Below are positions 9,931-20,481 of a stretch of DNA of 27,105 bases, piece by piece. The notes beneath the pieces are model-generated. The model did no database searches. It was given only the letters and a program-made list of their open reading frames with translations, and was not told where the DNA came from. How positions within the stretch are numbered: the first letter of the stretch is position 1; the number at the start of each line of letters is the position of its first letter. Source of the DNA: Didymodactylos carnosus (Eukaryota > Rotifera > Eurotatoria > Philodinida > Philodinidae); the NCBI GenBank assembly GCA_905250885.1, contig CAJNOQ010001983.1, forward strand, positions 1 through 27,105. Direction: 5' to 3'. A program made the translations under genes and the position numbers.

Positions 9931-11686
9931 ATTTTTTGATTTTTGACGAAAATAATCAAAAATGGATTATTGCATCTAGTATAGGTTTTCACTCGGTTCT
10001 TGTATTTTGTTCTGAAACCTAACATTGCCACTAGATTCAGCATCGTCGACAACCTATGTTTTCATTAGTTTCTGACAGTCTCAAACGTAACGGTAGAGGA
10101 GTACTAAGACTTCTGGAGAAACGTCCATAGCTCCCAAACCATGGATTTCCAAGATGTCGCGTAGATCTAATTTTGTAGAGGACACTTCGGAGTATATATC
10201 TATGAAAAATAATGCATAGATTTTTATGTTCGTTTTCAGAGAATCGAACTGGCTTTTCACAGATCTCCCGAAAAACTGGTCGTTGAAATTCTTGTCAAAT
10301 TCGTTTTAGCTTATGAAAGCAGAGCGTCAGGTCTTGGCTAGCGAATGATTAAAACCGTAAGTTTCTATATTTTATTTCTTTTGAGTTATTCAAAAAACAA
10401 CCAGCGGCGTTGTATTTTGGAACGGATAGTCGTATTATTCACTAGCATTAATATGCTGCATTCTAAAATTTTTGTGTAACAGCATTTTATTCATAATCCA
10501 TTCTATAGATCACATAGAGTATAGTCGATAGATATAGTGATTTTCTTCTACTAAATAGAAGAGCTATCTTCGAAAAAGTTAAACTTATTTTTAAACGGAT
10601 TCAGTAGCAATAAACTATAATTAACGTATTCATCATTTCATTCATTCCACAATAAATCTATTAGAGCGTATAATTTTTATTTGATGCTTCTGAATTTCTT
10701 TCGCATGAGCATATTTAGGATGGTCTCTAAAACACGTCTGAACGATGAAAATTTCGAAAATCAAACTATTATATTTCTGTTACTTCACCAGAAATCGATC
10801 TTAACGTTTCTCTGAGTATACAAAAATATATAATTGATTACACTCACGAGGGTACATATCCAAGTGTCTAGGGTTTGATTCAGATATATTGGTCCTGGTA
10901 GAGTCCGATACGTTGATTCCAAGTATGATAATTCAGTTGCCACCGTTACATCGTGGTTCAATTAAAGTCTATGTTTTTCTTCTATAGTCGCACTCGATAA
11001 ACACTGAATTGTTAGCCTGTCACAGTTTTTGGTAGAAAAACTGAGATTGCTCGTACTATATACAGTTTTATAGAGACGACTTCAACTCTTTTGCTACAAT
11101 ATGATATATTCGGACTTAGTTTTCTCACTTATTGTGTTAGACGAAAATAAATTTTATCAAACATGGATTTTTTGCCTCAGAAGATGATAAATATTTCAAA
11201 TTTCTTCAAACACAACGAACACATATCATACTGTTATACAGTAAAAAGACACATGTTCGATAAAATTTTAGATTAGATGTTAGAATTCGATTAGATCATA
11301 TAATATGTTGTAAGAATGTGGTGGTAGCAGGGTTTCCGATTATTCTTAGGGATGGGAGGGGCTAAAAACTTTGCTTCGCAGAAAGTGACTGACGAAAAAA
11401 AGTTTTCGAAATTTTCTGGCAGAAAGTTGCTGGTGGAAAAACGTCATAAAAAATTCAAAAATTTTTTAGGGAGGGGCCACTTAGTAGAGCCTGTATTATA
11501 AAGATACATCTAAGATTTGTACATGTGTTTAAAACGTAGTGATGCCTAAGTGTGTCAAGAATATTTGTCCATAATTTTTTCAATTGTGGCCGCATATCAG
11601 ATAAACCATGTGTAATAAATAAATAGATAAAGTGTGCTGCAATCCAACCAACACTCAGCGATGGAAATACAGAAAATTCATACAGT
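9931..11686. other. Intergenic, no gene; decayed repeat near 11340-11475
   Basis: No credible spliced or unspliced coding sequence was found. The stretch 11340-11475 is framed by GGGATGGGAGGGGCT and GGGAGGGGCC. It contains two CAGAAAGT cores about 41 bp apart, resembling the tandem unit at 1396-1465 and the G/C-tract-bounded stretch at 545-655. No clear poly(A) signal for the minus-strand gene ending at 11687 is seen close by. Confidence 0.45.
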
Positions 11687-12589
11687 CTATTTTTTACTTC
11701 CTTCACCACATCCGTACGTGAATAATTTATTTCCCTTTAGTGCTGTTTCAACCACATAATCTCCATCTTTTTGTGCACAATTACAACGGGATTTTGGACA
11801 CGTTTGACAATAACCGGTTTGATTTGCTGATAATGATCGGGCACATGATGGCGCATAACGAGAAAATAGACTTGAACGAAAACGGTCTATTGGTTCGTGA
11901 AATAAAGGTTGTAATTGAGTACATCGTGACGGTAAACAATATTTAGAATCAACGCGTTCACGATCTTCAACGTTGTAGAACAATTGTTCACGTTTATTTA
12001 GATAGAGACTATCATCGTGCTCAAAATTTGGTATTCCGCTTAGATAAGCATTCTAAACAAAGAAATTTGTTTGTAACCTGAGCTTTACTATATACTGAAA
12101 AATAATTACGTTTGAAATTATTTTTCGATTAACCACTTCTCGTCGCCATGGTTCAATGTAACGTAATGGAACTATTGGATGAGCACTTGAGAAGCGTGGT
12201 ATCCTAAAAGAAAGAAAAAGTTAACATTTTCTAGAAAAGAAAAACTGTCAGTCATATTACTATAAGTTCCTTGACTTGTTTTCTAGTTAATACACAGTAT
12301 TTAAAATATTGTTCAGATTCTCGTGTTAAAGCAGCGATATACAATGGAGGAAATTTGAATAAAACTTATGGAACTATAGTAAATAGACTCAACTTTCGAA
12401 AAATCAAGTTTTATTTGAAGTAGACTATAACAAGAAGACAGGTGAAACTATAATAGATCATACAAACCGTATCACTGAGCAATCTTTTTCCATGATTAAA
12501 TTTGATGAATGATAAAATTGGTCGCTTCATTGGAATATGCAGTCTGTATACATGCAGACACTTACCTAATGGTTGCTAGGGGAACCCCT
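11687..12589 (-). CDS. 3' part of an unrecognised spliced gene with Cys-rich C-terminus (5' end unresolved)
   Basis: Minus-strand exons are 12566-12589 (24-bp microexon), 12110-12203 and 11687-12052, with stop TAG. Phases agree: the microexon ends with two bases of an Arg codon completed by the next exon, and the last junction is phase 0. An 8-bp exon at 12681-12688 may precede them. The visible 160 or so residues start GVPLATIRIPRFSS and run through a basic Trp-containing segment, PLRYIEPWRREVV, and an acidic YLNKREQ stretch. The C-terminal 45 residues are rich in Cys, with GYCQTCP and RCNC, giving a C-x2-C, C-x-C pattern that might bind metal. There is no signal peptide or membrane segment in the visible part. 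I do not recognise the family. The 5' exons could not be traced past 12690. Confidence 0.6.
12566..12589 (-). other. 24-bp microexon of the minus-strand gene
   Basis: On the minus strand a strong acceptor, TTCTCTTTTAG, is followed by 24 bases and then a strong donor, GTAAGTGTC. The phase fits the next exon (…ACC ATT AG|G ATA CCA). It encodes about eight residues, G-V-P-L-A-T-I plus part of Arg. Confidence 0.6.
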
Positions 12590-12906
12590 CTAAAAGAGAA
12601 TTTCAACTTCTTTAATTAATCTAAAATTAAGAGTAGATCAATTGGCAACTTCGAGACTTAACAACAAAAAATGCACTTACGGTATACACTGCAAAATTCA
12701 GTTGACGCGCTGATTAGATTTTCAATATATATTCTTCGTCTACAAAGAATATATGGTCAAGTATCCGATTATTTTTATGTCGACAATCGTAACTGTCAAT
12801 GTGTTTTCGGATAATGTTGGAAGAAAAATTATCAAACACTTATCTTCATCATTCATTATTTTTTCTCTTCTAGAAAAGACATGATTCACATGTTACAGCA
12901 TCAAAC

Positions 12907-13161
12907 CAGGCATGGACGAGTCCAAATCCGGACTGGAAGATTTTTTGGCGAATTCGGACTTGAGTTTTTGTATTTCGAGTCCGATCTATTCAACTTTTAA
13001 CACAAATGAGCAGAGAAAAATGAAAAGCGAAATAACAACACTTACTGTTTCACGTGAAACTGAAAATTTTGTTCGGGAGACAGACATGGAATGTACCCTT
13101 AAAAATCAAATATCTATCCAGGGCTCAGCAAATTAAAATATAAGCCACCTTCATCAAAAAT
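12907..13161. mobile_element. hAT-like MITE remnant, copy 1
   Basis: The start, CAGGCATGGACGAGTCC, has the look of a hAT terminal repeat (CAGxxATGGRC). Positions 13084-13161 match the reverse complement of about 22853-22940 with few mismatches and one 10-bp gap. The same CAGGCATGG end also occurs at 22803, so both are truncated copies of one family with similar inverted ends. No transposase is present. The predicted 74-aa frame inside it is not credible as a gene. Confidence 0.5.
13046..13061. repeat. Palindrome GTTTCACGTGAAAC, resembling a bacterial parS core
   Basis: TGTTTCACGTGAAACT contains a perfect 14-bp palindrome and matches the bacterial ParB-binding consensus TGTTTCACGTGAAACA at 15 of 16 positions. 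In this eukaryotic setting it is most likely a chance palindrome with a central CACGTG E-box. It lies inside the hAT-like remnant. Confidence 0.6.
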
Positions 13162-14369
13162 ATAGGATGTGAACTTTTTATACGAAATAGTACACGAGCA
13201 AATCATAGCATGACATACGTTACTGTTCATACATTATTCTAGTGCTACAAGGGTTCAAGTGGAATAAAGGAGCTTATTTTTATGATTTCCTGATTCCTGA
13301 TCATTGTTAGAAATAGCAGGTTAACATTATAGAGTATAAAGACGCTATTTTCGATTCGGATGAGAAGACTAGCTGATAAATAGAGTCAATGATTATTGTA
13401 AATGATCAAAACATGCTCAACTCAAGCTTTTTGCACTAAAAGGGAACTTGACATTTAATCGTGCATTAATCTGTATTATTACTCTGGTCGTTCGTTGCTT
13501 GCATTTTTATTTCAGTTGGCTGATTTGGTTAATATTTAGAATATCATCATCATCTCCGACTTGAAAAAGAAACAAAAATCGATTTATTAATGAAGGAATT
13601 AATTTTAATCATGATTGGGACTATCAATCATTATTTCTTACTTCAATTGTTCCTTTTAGTGATCTATAAATAATGAGCTATTGAGTAGAAATTAGTCTAG
13701 ATTAAATGAGATGATTTCACTATAGACGTGCATTATTGAGACCAGCTCTGAGAGTGATCTACTGTCCTTTATCTTTTACCAGTTTAATTATTCTTCTATC
13801 TTGTGTAGCAATACAACAACAACTAATTTAGAGAAGTTACATAGGACTCAATATAGTGCTGGGTGTGCAGTTTGTTGTGCCATAAGGCGTATCTCAAGTG
13901 AAGTAGTTCTGAAAGATATTCGCTAGCATTCAATTGGAGATACACTGCAGCGTTTGATCAAGTTTCATAAGATTATTATATGAAAAACACCTGGATGATG
14001 AGAGCTCATATCAAAGTCTGACGACGTTAGTAGTTCTTGTCTAAGAAGTGCTGTTCAACGAAGTATTTCAACAAGCCGAATAAACTTAAAAGTAATTAAT
14101 GATTCGTTTATTTATTGAATTACCGCTAGAGAATATAATTCATTCTCTTTCAAGATAAAAGTTATTTTATCAATAAATTTTATTTTTATAAATATAAATA
14201 AATTTATATTGATTGAATTGATTTTATCAACAAACGAGTTTGAAGAAAAAAAGAAGAAAATAATATTTCAGATAGTAATAATCGAGATGGTGTTAAGTAG
14301 TAAAACCTTCTCACATTTTTCACAATAGCCATCTTCTCATCGTTTTCTTGGTCATACATCCTTTCTTCA
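13162..14369. other. Intergenic, nothing recognised
   Basis: No reading frame, RNA gene or clear repeat boundary was found. Positions 14150-14230 are extremely AT-rich with small self-complementary stretches. Confidence 0.45.
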
Positions 14370-14522
14370 TCACACCACTTCTATTGTACCATTTTTATTA
14401 GCACCAGAATCACCATTTGTATCACTATCCGCTTGATCTTTATTTTGTGCATTATTTTTATCTTGATATGGACCATTATGTGTTTGGTATCTACACTTGT
14501 TACAGTATCCAGCTTGTTTATA
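14370..14522 (-). CDS. Possible terminal exon, hydrophilic, with a GYCNKC motif
   Basis: On the minus strand a 51-codon frame runs from an acceptor-like AG at 14523-14524 to TGA at 14370-14372. It begins YKQAGYCNKCRY and ends in an Asn/Asp/Lys-rich tail. The composition looks protein-like, but the presumed acceptor lacks a good pyrimidine tract. The sequence just upstream is open in a different frame (14523-14662). A frameshifted pseudogene is therefore an alternative. It may belong with the candidate exons at 14749-15137, but I could not join them in phase. No function is assigned. Confidence 0.25.
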   Translation of the reverse strand, partial: YKQAGYCNKCRYQTHNGPYQDKNNAQNKDQADSDTNGDSGANKNGTIEVV

Positions 14523-14748
14523 CTAGTGGCATTCTTCTTTGACATGGTCGGTTCCATTGCAGATTCAAGCAGTATTTTGGTACAAAAATCAAGAGTAAAT
14601 TTAACTTCCAATAAACCATTGGAAAGAGCACTCTTTATGCTACAAAAATCATCATTTAACACGTTTTCTCATTTCTCTTCTGATGAAAAAAACTAATAGA
14701 AAATAGAAAATGATGTTGTTGCTTTATAGCGATGTTGCAAGAACTTTT

Positions 14749-15137
14749 TCAGAGGTGTTTGGTTTTTGACTTTCCCTCTTTCTCAGATTCGTTCTGAAAA
14801 AATATGTCTGATACAAAACTTGTAGTTCAGACTTTGCTCTTATCAACAAAAAAAAATTTGATTGGTTTAGAAGTCGGCAATACGGCCTAACAGAGTTTGA
14901 CATTATTACCATTACTTTTGCACCATCTGTTAATTGATAGAGATATGGTATATTTAATACAATTAAATCACAAACTGATATCGCTACTATTAATTTAAAC
15001 TTGTTGCTATAATACCTTATCTGGATCACTGCACATAATCACGCTTCTCTACCTTGTACAATCTGATTAATAAAAGTAGCATGATGATTATAACGTTGTT
15101 CTTTTTTCATTCTCATATTCGTTAATCCTTTTCTTTT
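14749..15137 (-). CDS. Candidate three-exon fragment of an unrecognised gene
   Basis: Minus-strand segments 15053-15137, 14910-14986 and 14749-14793 join in phase through introns of 66 and 116 bp with GT-AG ends, closing at TGA. The product would read KRKGLTNMRMKKEQRYN…, then CDLIVLNIPYLYQL, then a charged end NESEKEGKSKTKHL. The 66-bp intron has the size typical of this genome. The last acceptor (ATTTTTTCAG) is good, but no start codon region is defined upstream: an acceptor at 15138 implies further 5' exons I could not find. This may be a decayed gene. No domain is recognised. Confidence 0.3.
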
Positions 15138-15725
15138 CTAAGAATACATTTTTTTCCTTGTTTATTTGTTATGGTGGTTAGGGATTCGATTTATCACATT
15201 CTTTTTTCTATATCATCGTATTCATAAATACATCAAGAAGAAAATTATTGAATCAACCAAAATGTGCGTACGAATTGATCAAATTTGTATAAAAAAAAAG
15301 AGGCTTTCACCAATCCTAATATTTTTCTATGCCGTAAATCTTCAGCAAAACTGCAGTTCAATAAATCCTTTTACTAATTTGGATGCATAAAGACAGTCAT
15401 ACTTCGGGATGGCATTGATCAAAATTACATTTTTTTTACAAATAAACGATAGTCATTCTTGCTCATGAGAGATCAGAAAGATGGATTATGTAAACGTAAA
15501 CAGAACGCAAAAAGAAAAGTATTTGCATCGGTAAACCATGTTTCTTTGACTTAGGACTAAAATAAGTATTATCTGAGTAGTTCTCACTTTTTGCATTGAT
15601 GTTAAAGCCAGCTAGATCTCACTATACGCTAGTCTTGTAGCCTATATCGAGTTACGTGAGAATCTGAATTCGCACTCTATTAGAGTCAGTGCCTTCTTAT
15701 CCTATGTGTTAATTGTACTATAGCA

Positions 15726-15889
15726 CAGAGGCCCGACTGACTTAGGGGCCCGATCGAACGGCTTAAGCCTTGCATTTTTGTTATTATTAAAAAAAATACA
15801 AATTGATGTGTTGAAAACGTTAATGATCAGCACAGCGGCCACAAATTTCTTAAAACGGCTCTGATTAGAGTTATTTAATAGTGGCAGCT
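15726..15889. mobile_element. hAT-like terminus and possible short MITE
   Basis: CAGAGGCCCGACTGACTTAG, followed by GGGCCC, starts at 15726 and closely resembles hAT terminal repeats of the CAGRGGCGGACTG type. A possible opposite end, GGCAGCTCTG, ends at about 15889; its reverse complement starts CAGAGCTGCC. The shared inverted part is only about 5-7 bases, so the right boundary is uncertain. Confidence 0.35.
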
Positions 15890-16673
15890 CTGTGATCATA
15901 CGTTTCGAAGTACGCTGTTTTTATTTTACAGACATCTTACTATACATTTGCGTACACCTACGTTACAAACATCTCATTTCAACTTCTTTTCAAAATATTA
16001 TCTTGTTTTTCTTCACTCTACACTTGGGCATTGACACTACTGGAAATCTTCTTGTTGCATGTTTTATTTTCAACTTAAAATGTGTTTGTGTTAACGCTTT
16101 CGAAAAAGTCTGATGAGCCGTTTTCGACATACAATCAAAATATTAAATTTTAAATCGTGACAATGTTTTCTTGAAATGAAAAGCAATCCCAACAAGTGTC
16201 TTGTTCTCAAGCGAATTATGAATGAGGCTGGTAATATAAATAGAGCATTAGTTATACTTATATTCCTTGGAAAATTAAATTGCTTATTAACGAAAGAATT
16301 CGTTTATTAAAGAAATTCTGGTAAAAATGAACTGTTTATTTTTTCGTACGATCATATGGGATCCTGATGGGATCCTGCCGTTATAATGCATTGCTACTGT
16401 ACTATTGACTCCGATTAGAATTACAGAATACATGGACAGTTTTATTTTATATGAAGAATTTTCTTGAAAGAAACGGATGTTTGGAAGAAAAAAACTTAGG
16501 CAATAGTTGCTAAAGAAATTTGCTGTTCTATTTGAGAGCGAGTTTAATAAACCCGTTGCCAGATGAAGATGAAAAATATGAAATAACTAAGAAGTAATTA
16601 TATTTAGTGTGCCTATTTAATGACAATGCCATATGCAAACAAGGAATATATGCACACTTGAAGCCATAATAGT

Positions 16674-16735
16674 AGTGATGGGCCGTTAAATGAATAATCG
16701 TTAGCGTAAACTCGTTAGTGATTCATTCCTTGAAA
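16674..16735 (+). mobile_element. hAT-like terminus (AGTGATGGGCC…)
   Basis: AGTGATGGGCCGTTAAATGA followed by repeated CGTTAG motifs matches the form of hAT termini (CAGTGATGGGC with subterminal GTTA repeats). No partner end was found in the window, so this is a solo remnant. Confidence 0.4.
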
Positions 16736-17880
16736 AAATCAACGTAAAATAACTTTTATTCAAACGGCACTAAGACAACAAAAAATAGAACAAATGATAA
16801 GTCTGCATCACAGAACGTAGACGGAGATATTTTCTATGATATAAACACAAAGATTGCTCTTTTTATGAGAATTTTCACTTTTGCTGCTCGAAATTATCCA
16901 GCTCTTTTTTTTTGCGGCTTTGTCAGTTCATAGTTTGAACTTGCCATCATATGATATAAAACATTATCACAGATATTATCGCCAACGCTAGGCTATGATC
17001 ATTAAGGAAGGAGAAAAACAATGTGTAACAACAACTGTTCGTACCTTTTTCATTTTTTTTCTTTCTTTTCGTTGCAACCTCGCTTGTTTCGCTATATTCG
17101 AATCTCTTACCCCCCATCACTCCATAATAGATGTAGTTTAAAAAATAAGTTTCAAGTTTCTCTTATCAAATTGATATTTTAAAGAAATCTTATTAAAATC
17201 TGATATGAATAAATAAAAGTTGTATCTTATTTGTATTGTAAAAGCAAAAAATTTTATCAGTATTTCCTACGTAAGTGATTAAATTCTTTACCATTTTCAA
17301 CTTCACTGCTAAAAATATATTTTCGTGATCGAACGGTATATCTTAGCGTGTTCCGATGTTAGCAAATAAAACTAATAAAATCAATTTTAACAAAAACGAT
17401 CTTCTTTCCTCGAATTTTGTTATAAAATTGGCTTTATAGATTTATACAGAACTAGTTAAGTGAAAGTTAGTTCAACTTTATGGCAAAACAGAATCTCTGA
17501 ATTCCCACTTTCTGTCTCAAATTGCTGATTACTCATTTTAAGGAATTGATCATTAAAATTGTTTGTTTTTATGTCAACAGACATTTTGTATTTGTTCAAA
17601 GATTTTTTTTCTTGTTTAGTCATCGTTTTGCAAAAAGTGAGTCTTATGCTCTAGAGAACTACGTAACGTAACGCAGAGACATTCTAAAAACGGAAGATAG
17701 CTTTCTGGGTACTGAATGTGGACTATTTCACGTTTTAGTTTTAAACAACCGTCCAGATTGGGCGGGATGAGTTTCACACGTGGAACAAAAATGTGTCTTG
17801 GACTTCGAACTTTTTCATTGTTAATAGTTGTCCGGCGCCATATTTTTTGATTTGTAGACAGAATTGAGAAATGAATCTGT

Positions 17881-17990
17881 GTACACTGTAAAAAATAGTC
17901 GTAGATTAATAAACTATCAAAAAGGGTTAATCGAGATCAATAAACCCTTTTTGATAGTTTATTAATCTACGACTATTTTTTACAGTATAC
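17881..17990. mobile_element. Foldback MITE, 110 bp, 49-bp arms with one mismatch, TA ends
   Basis: The left arm starts GTACACTGTAAAAAATAG. The right arm is its near-perfect reverse complement and ends CTATTTTTTACAGTATAC. About 12 bases separate the arms. The arms match at all but one or two of 49 positions. A TA dinucleotide at each end and an ACTGTAAAAA core suggest Tc1/mariner-type mobilisation. Near-identity of the arms suggests recent insertion or conversion. No coding content. Confidence 0.8.
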
Positions 17991-20368
17991 ATATTTTCTA
18001 ATTGGTGAACTTCTGTTTCCACATGAATACATCTAATAAAAAGTATACTAAGTGATTACCAGTTCTTTAAAACATAGAAGACACACCAAAGAATGAAAGC
18101 ACTTCAACTTAGAATCTACGAGTAGAAATGATCTTTATACGACGTTAAAAGACCGAGAAATGTTTTATATACAACACGATCATCGTTGTCTTGTATGTCC
18201 CGTTATATCTCATTCCATCTCTGACCTACACGGTTTAAATATCATGTTGAAAGAAAGAAATATAAATTGAGAGTAGTCAATAACGCGAGAGTCATGTACT
18301 TGGCCAAAAAAGCTTCATTAGGGAAGGTATATACTTTAGGTATTACATCATTCAACAAAACCTGACGTATTATTTGACTGTTTTAAGAGTATTCCAGTTG
18401 AAGCGTGCAAGATCGTACTCCAAAGAACTTTTTTCTTCAATAAAATTAGCCATACCTGCCACTTATCCTGTCCGAAAATATAGTTCTGATACTTATTGAA
18501 TTGATAATTATAACAGATTTTGGGACTCTGGATCATTTATTAATCGAATCATTCAAGCGTGTAACTATAAAAAGCGATTGTATATTCAGTATTGACTAAT
18601 GAGGCAGGTATATATTAAAAAGAACGCATCACCATTTACGACATAGGTAAATATTGTTTGATGGTATGTATGTAGATTGACTTTTCTTGCTACGTTATTC
18701 AAAACCTAGAAAAATGTCAACATATTATACCCCTTGATTTAGAGAAACTCTTAGTAGAATTTTCATCTTTTGTAGAGAATTATTTGTACTTTAAGTACAT
18801 ATTCTCTTGGAAGGATCATTTTCAATTCCAGCAAAAGTCCCAAATCATATATCCTTACTAGGAAAGATATAGATATTACACGTGCAATTGTGAAGTGAAA
18901 AAAATATTTCTAAATTAACTTTTTTTCCCAGTATAAAAATATTCATGGCATATTCAAAATAAAAGAACGAAATCGGGAGAAATAGAGGGATACATTGTGA
19001 GAAAAGAGATGCGTTTTAGGCGCCTTAGAAGCAAACTCATTTTTAATCAATAAGAAGATATTTCCATCTAAAACACGCGTCACGATGCCTTGCGAAGGCG
19101 CCTGGATTCCAATTTTTGGCCCCCATAGTGTCTTCGTGGATATTTAGTCAAAGCACCTTGGATGCATTTTCCTATGTATATCAGATGAATTTTTGATGCA
19201 TAAAGTAGGGCACTCTGATGTCCATAAAGCATCTAGGAGACATCAAATACTTTGGAATATCTTATAAAAAACATATATAGCAAAAACATTTACTTTCGAA
19301 AATGAATTCATAGATAAGATAGACGTTTCACTACACGTCTAATGAAAATATTAACACAGTGAATTCTATTTTAGATTGTCTCCTCACATGAATTCTTCTG
19401 CTGGTAACCATTGCCGACATCAATATACATGTCAGCAAAAAAAGATTAGAAAAATATTAACAGATCGATTGCATTTGCAGTATTGAACTGTTATCAGCAT
19501 CAGTGCCATTTGTGATTGTCGGCACAAATGATACCGTTCAAATCTAACACATAATAATAAAACAAAGGAAAGATTGGTTTGCTGATAAATGATTAAATAC
19601 TGAGATTTAACTGCCAGCGTTAAATGCTTGCTCATTTCTGATATATTGATTGTTCCAAAATGGCATGCCAATAGACAGTTATCGATCGATGTAAATTTCA
19701 GTTTTAAGCACCTACAGTAAATGCCTGCATTGCGACCATGATTCACGGTAACCGTGAATGGACAGTTTGAGTTTAATAAAACTCAATTTTTTCGTCATAT
19801 AGTTAACAAGCAATGTATGAGTTATTAAATGACAATTTTGATTGGCCTAGCTCGAGTCAAAATTTGTCAGCTCATTTGAGTGAAAACTTAATTCTTTAAA
19901 GAAAAGGCTAGTTTACTTTTGGAAACAATCTTTCTTTTTGTTGTGTAGAAAAAAGTATAAAATGCCATGAACACTCTTAATACATCGTTAAAAATAATTG
20001 AAAGATAAAAAATCTTCTTCTAAAATGATGTCAATTTACACTTTCAGTACCAAAACCTCGAGAAATTTGACATCTGCTGATACTTTAAACGTTTTAGATT
20101 AAAGTTTTGAGTGAAACTGATGATAGTTGAAAACAAAATGGGATATGAGAAATTCTTTCACACTAAACACAGCATATGTCTACAACATGATAGATATACA
20201 GGATTTTTATGAAATTTATAACCGCTTGCATGGTGTTAATGCTCGAAGTACCGCTGCAATATTCTGTGAGTTTATATCTGCATCTTTCAATATAAGAAAA
20301 AAGAATTTTTCAATAGTAGTTACAAATATCATCTAGGTTTATGGGGTAATATCCTAAGTAAAAATCCT
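17991..20368. other. Intergenic, no gene supported
   Basis: A 9-bp inverted pair, AGGCGCCTT (19019) / AAGGCGCCT (19104), and repeated GCACCTTGGATGCAT-like words at 19018-19260 suggest a decayed repeat. ATTCACGGT-A-ACCGTGAAT at 19741-19759 is a tight hairpin. A minus-strand frame of 104 codons at 19432-19746 and a plus-strand frame of 69 codons at 20127-20336 lack any recognisable domain or splice context, so I do not call them genes. Confidence 0.4.
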
Positions 20369-20481
20369 ACGATGAATGCAGCGTCTCTTATTGACAACAT
20401 ATTTATGATAAATATGTTGTCAATAAGAAACGCTGTATTCATCTAAATATATTGTCAATAAGAAACGCTGCATTCATCGTA
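20369..20481. repeat. Three copies of a 36-bp unit: one inverted, two direct
   Basis: Unit 1 at 20369-20404 starts ACGATGAATGCAGCG. Unit 2 at 20409-20443 and unit 3 at 20444-20481 are its reverse complement, each carrying TTGTCAATAAGAAACGCTG. Units 1 and 2 form a hairpin with a 4-base loop, and unit 3 repeats the right arm in tandem. The outer ends are palindromic to each other (TACGATGAATGCAGCG … CGCTGCATTCATCGTA). This looks like a foldback element whose right arm was duplicated. Confidence 0.8.

Larger units (their letters stand above)
15140..17880. other. Intergenic with transposon ends only
   Basis: No credible gene. hAT-like termini are annotated at 15726 and 16674. An 11-bp tandem pair, TGGGATCCTGA/TGGGATCCTGC, occurs near 16356-16379. 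The remaining reading frames are short and of low-complexity composition. Confidence 0.45.

Noticed and set aside
11740..11946. 68-codon plus-strand frame
   Set aside because: Antisense shadow of the Cys-rich last exon of the minus-strand gene.
12912..13136. 74-codon plus-strand frame
   Set aside because: It lies inside a repeated hAT-like remnant whose second copy has indels that break the frame.
14433..14696. 87-codon hydrophobic plus-strand frame as a membrane protein
   Set aside because: Its hydrophobicity comes from reading antisense to a hydrophilic Asn/Lys-rich minus-strand frame.
18348..18536. 62-codon minus-strand frame with a possible donor after GQDKWQ
   Set aside because: No upstream or downstream exon could be joined, and there is no recognisable domain.
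19432..19746. 104-codon minus-strand frame
   Set aside because: Irregular composition, no domain, no splice partners; expected by chance in long non-coding DNA.
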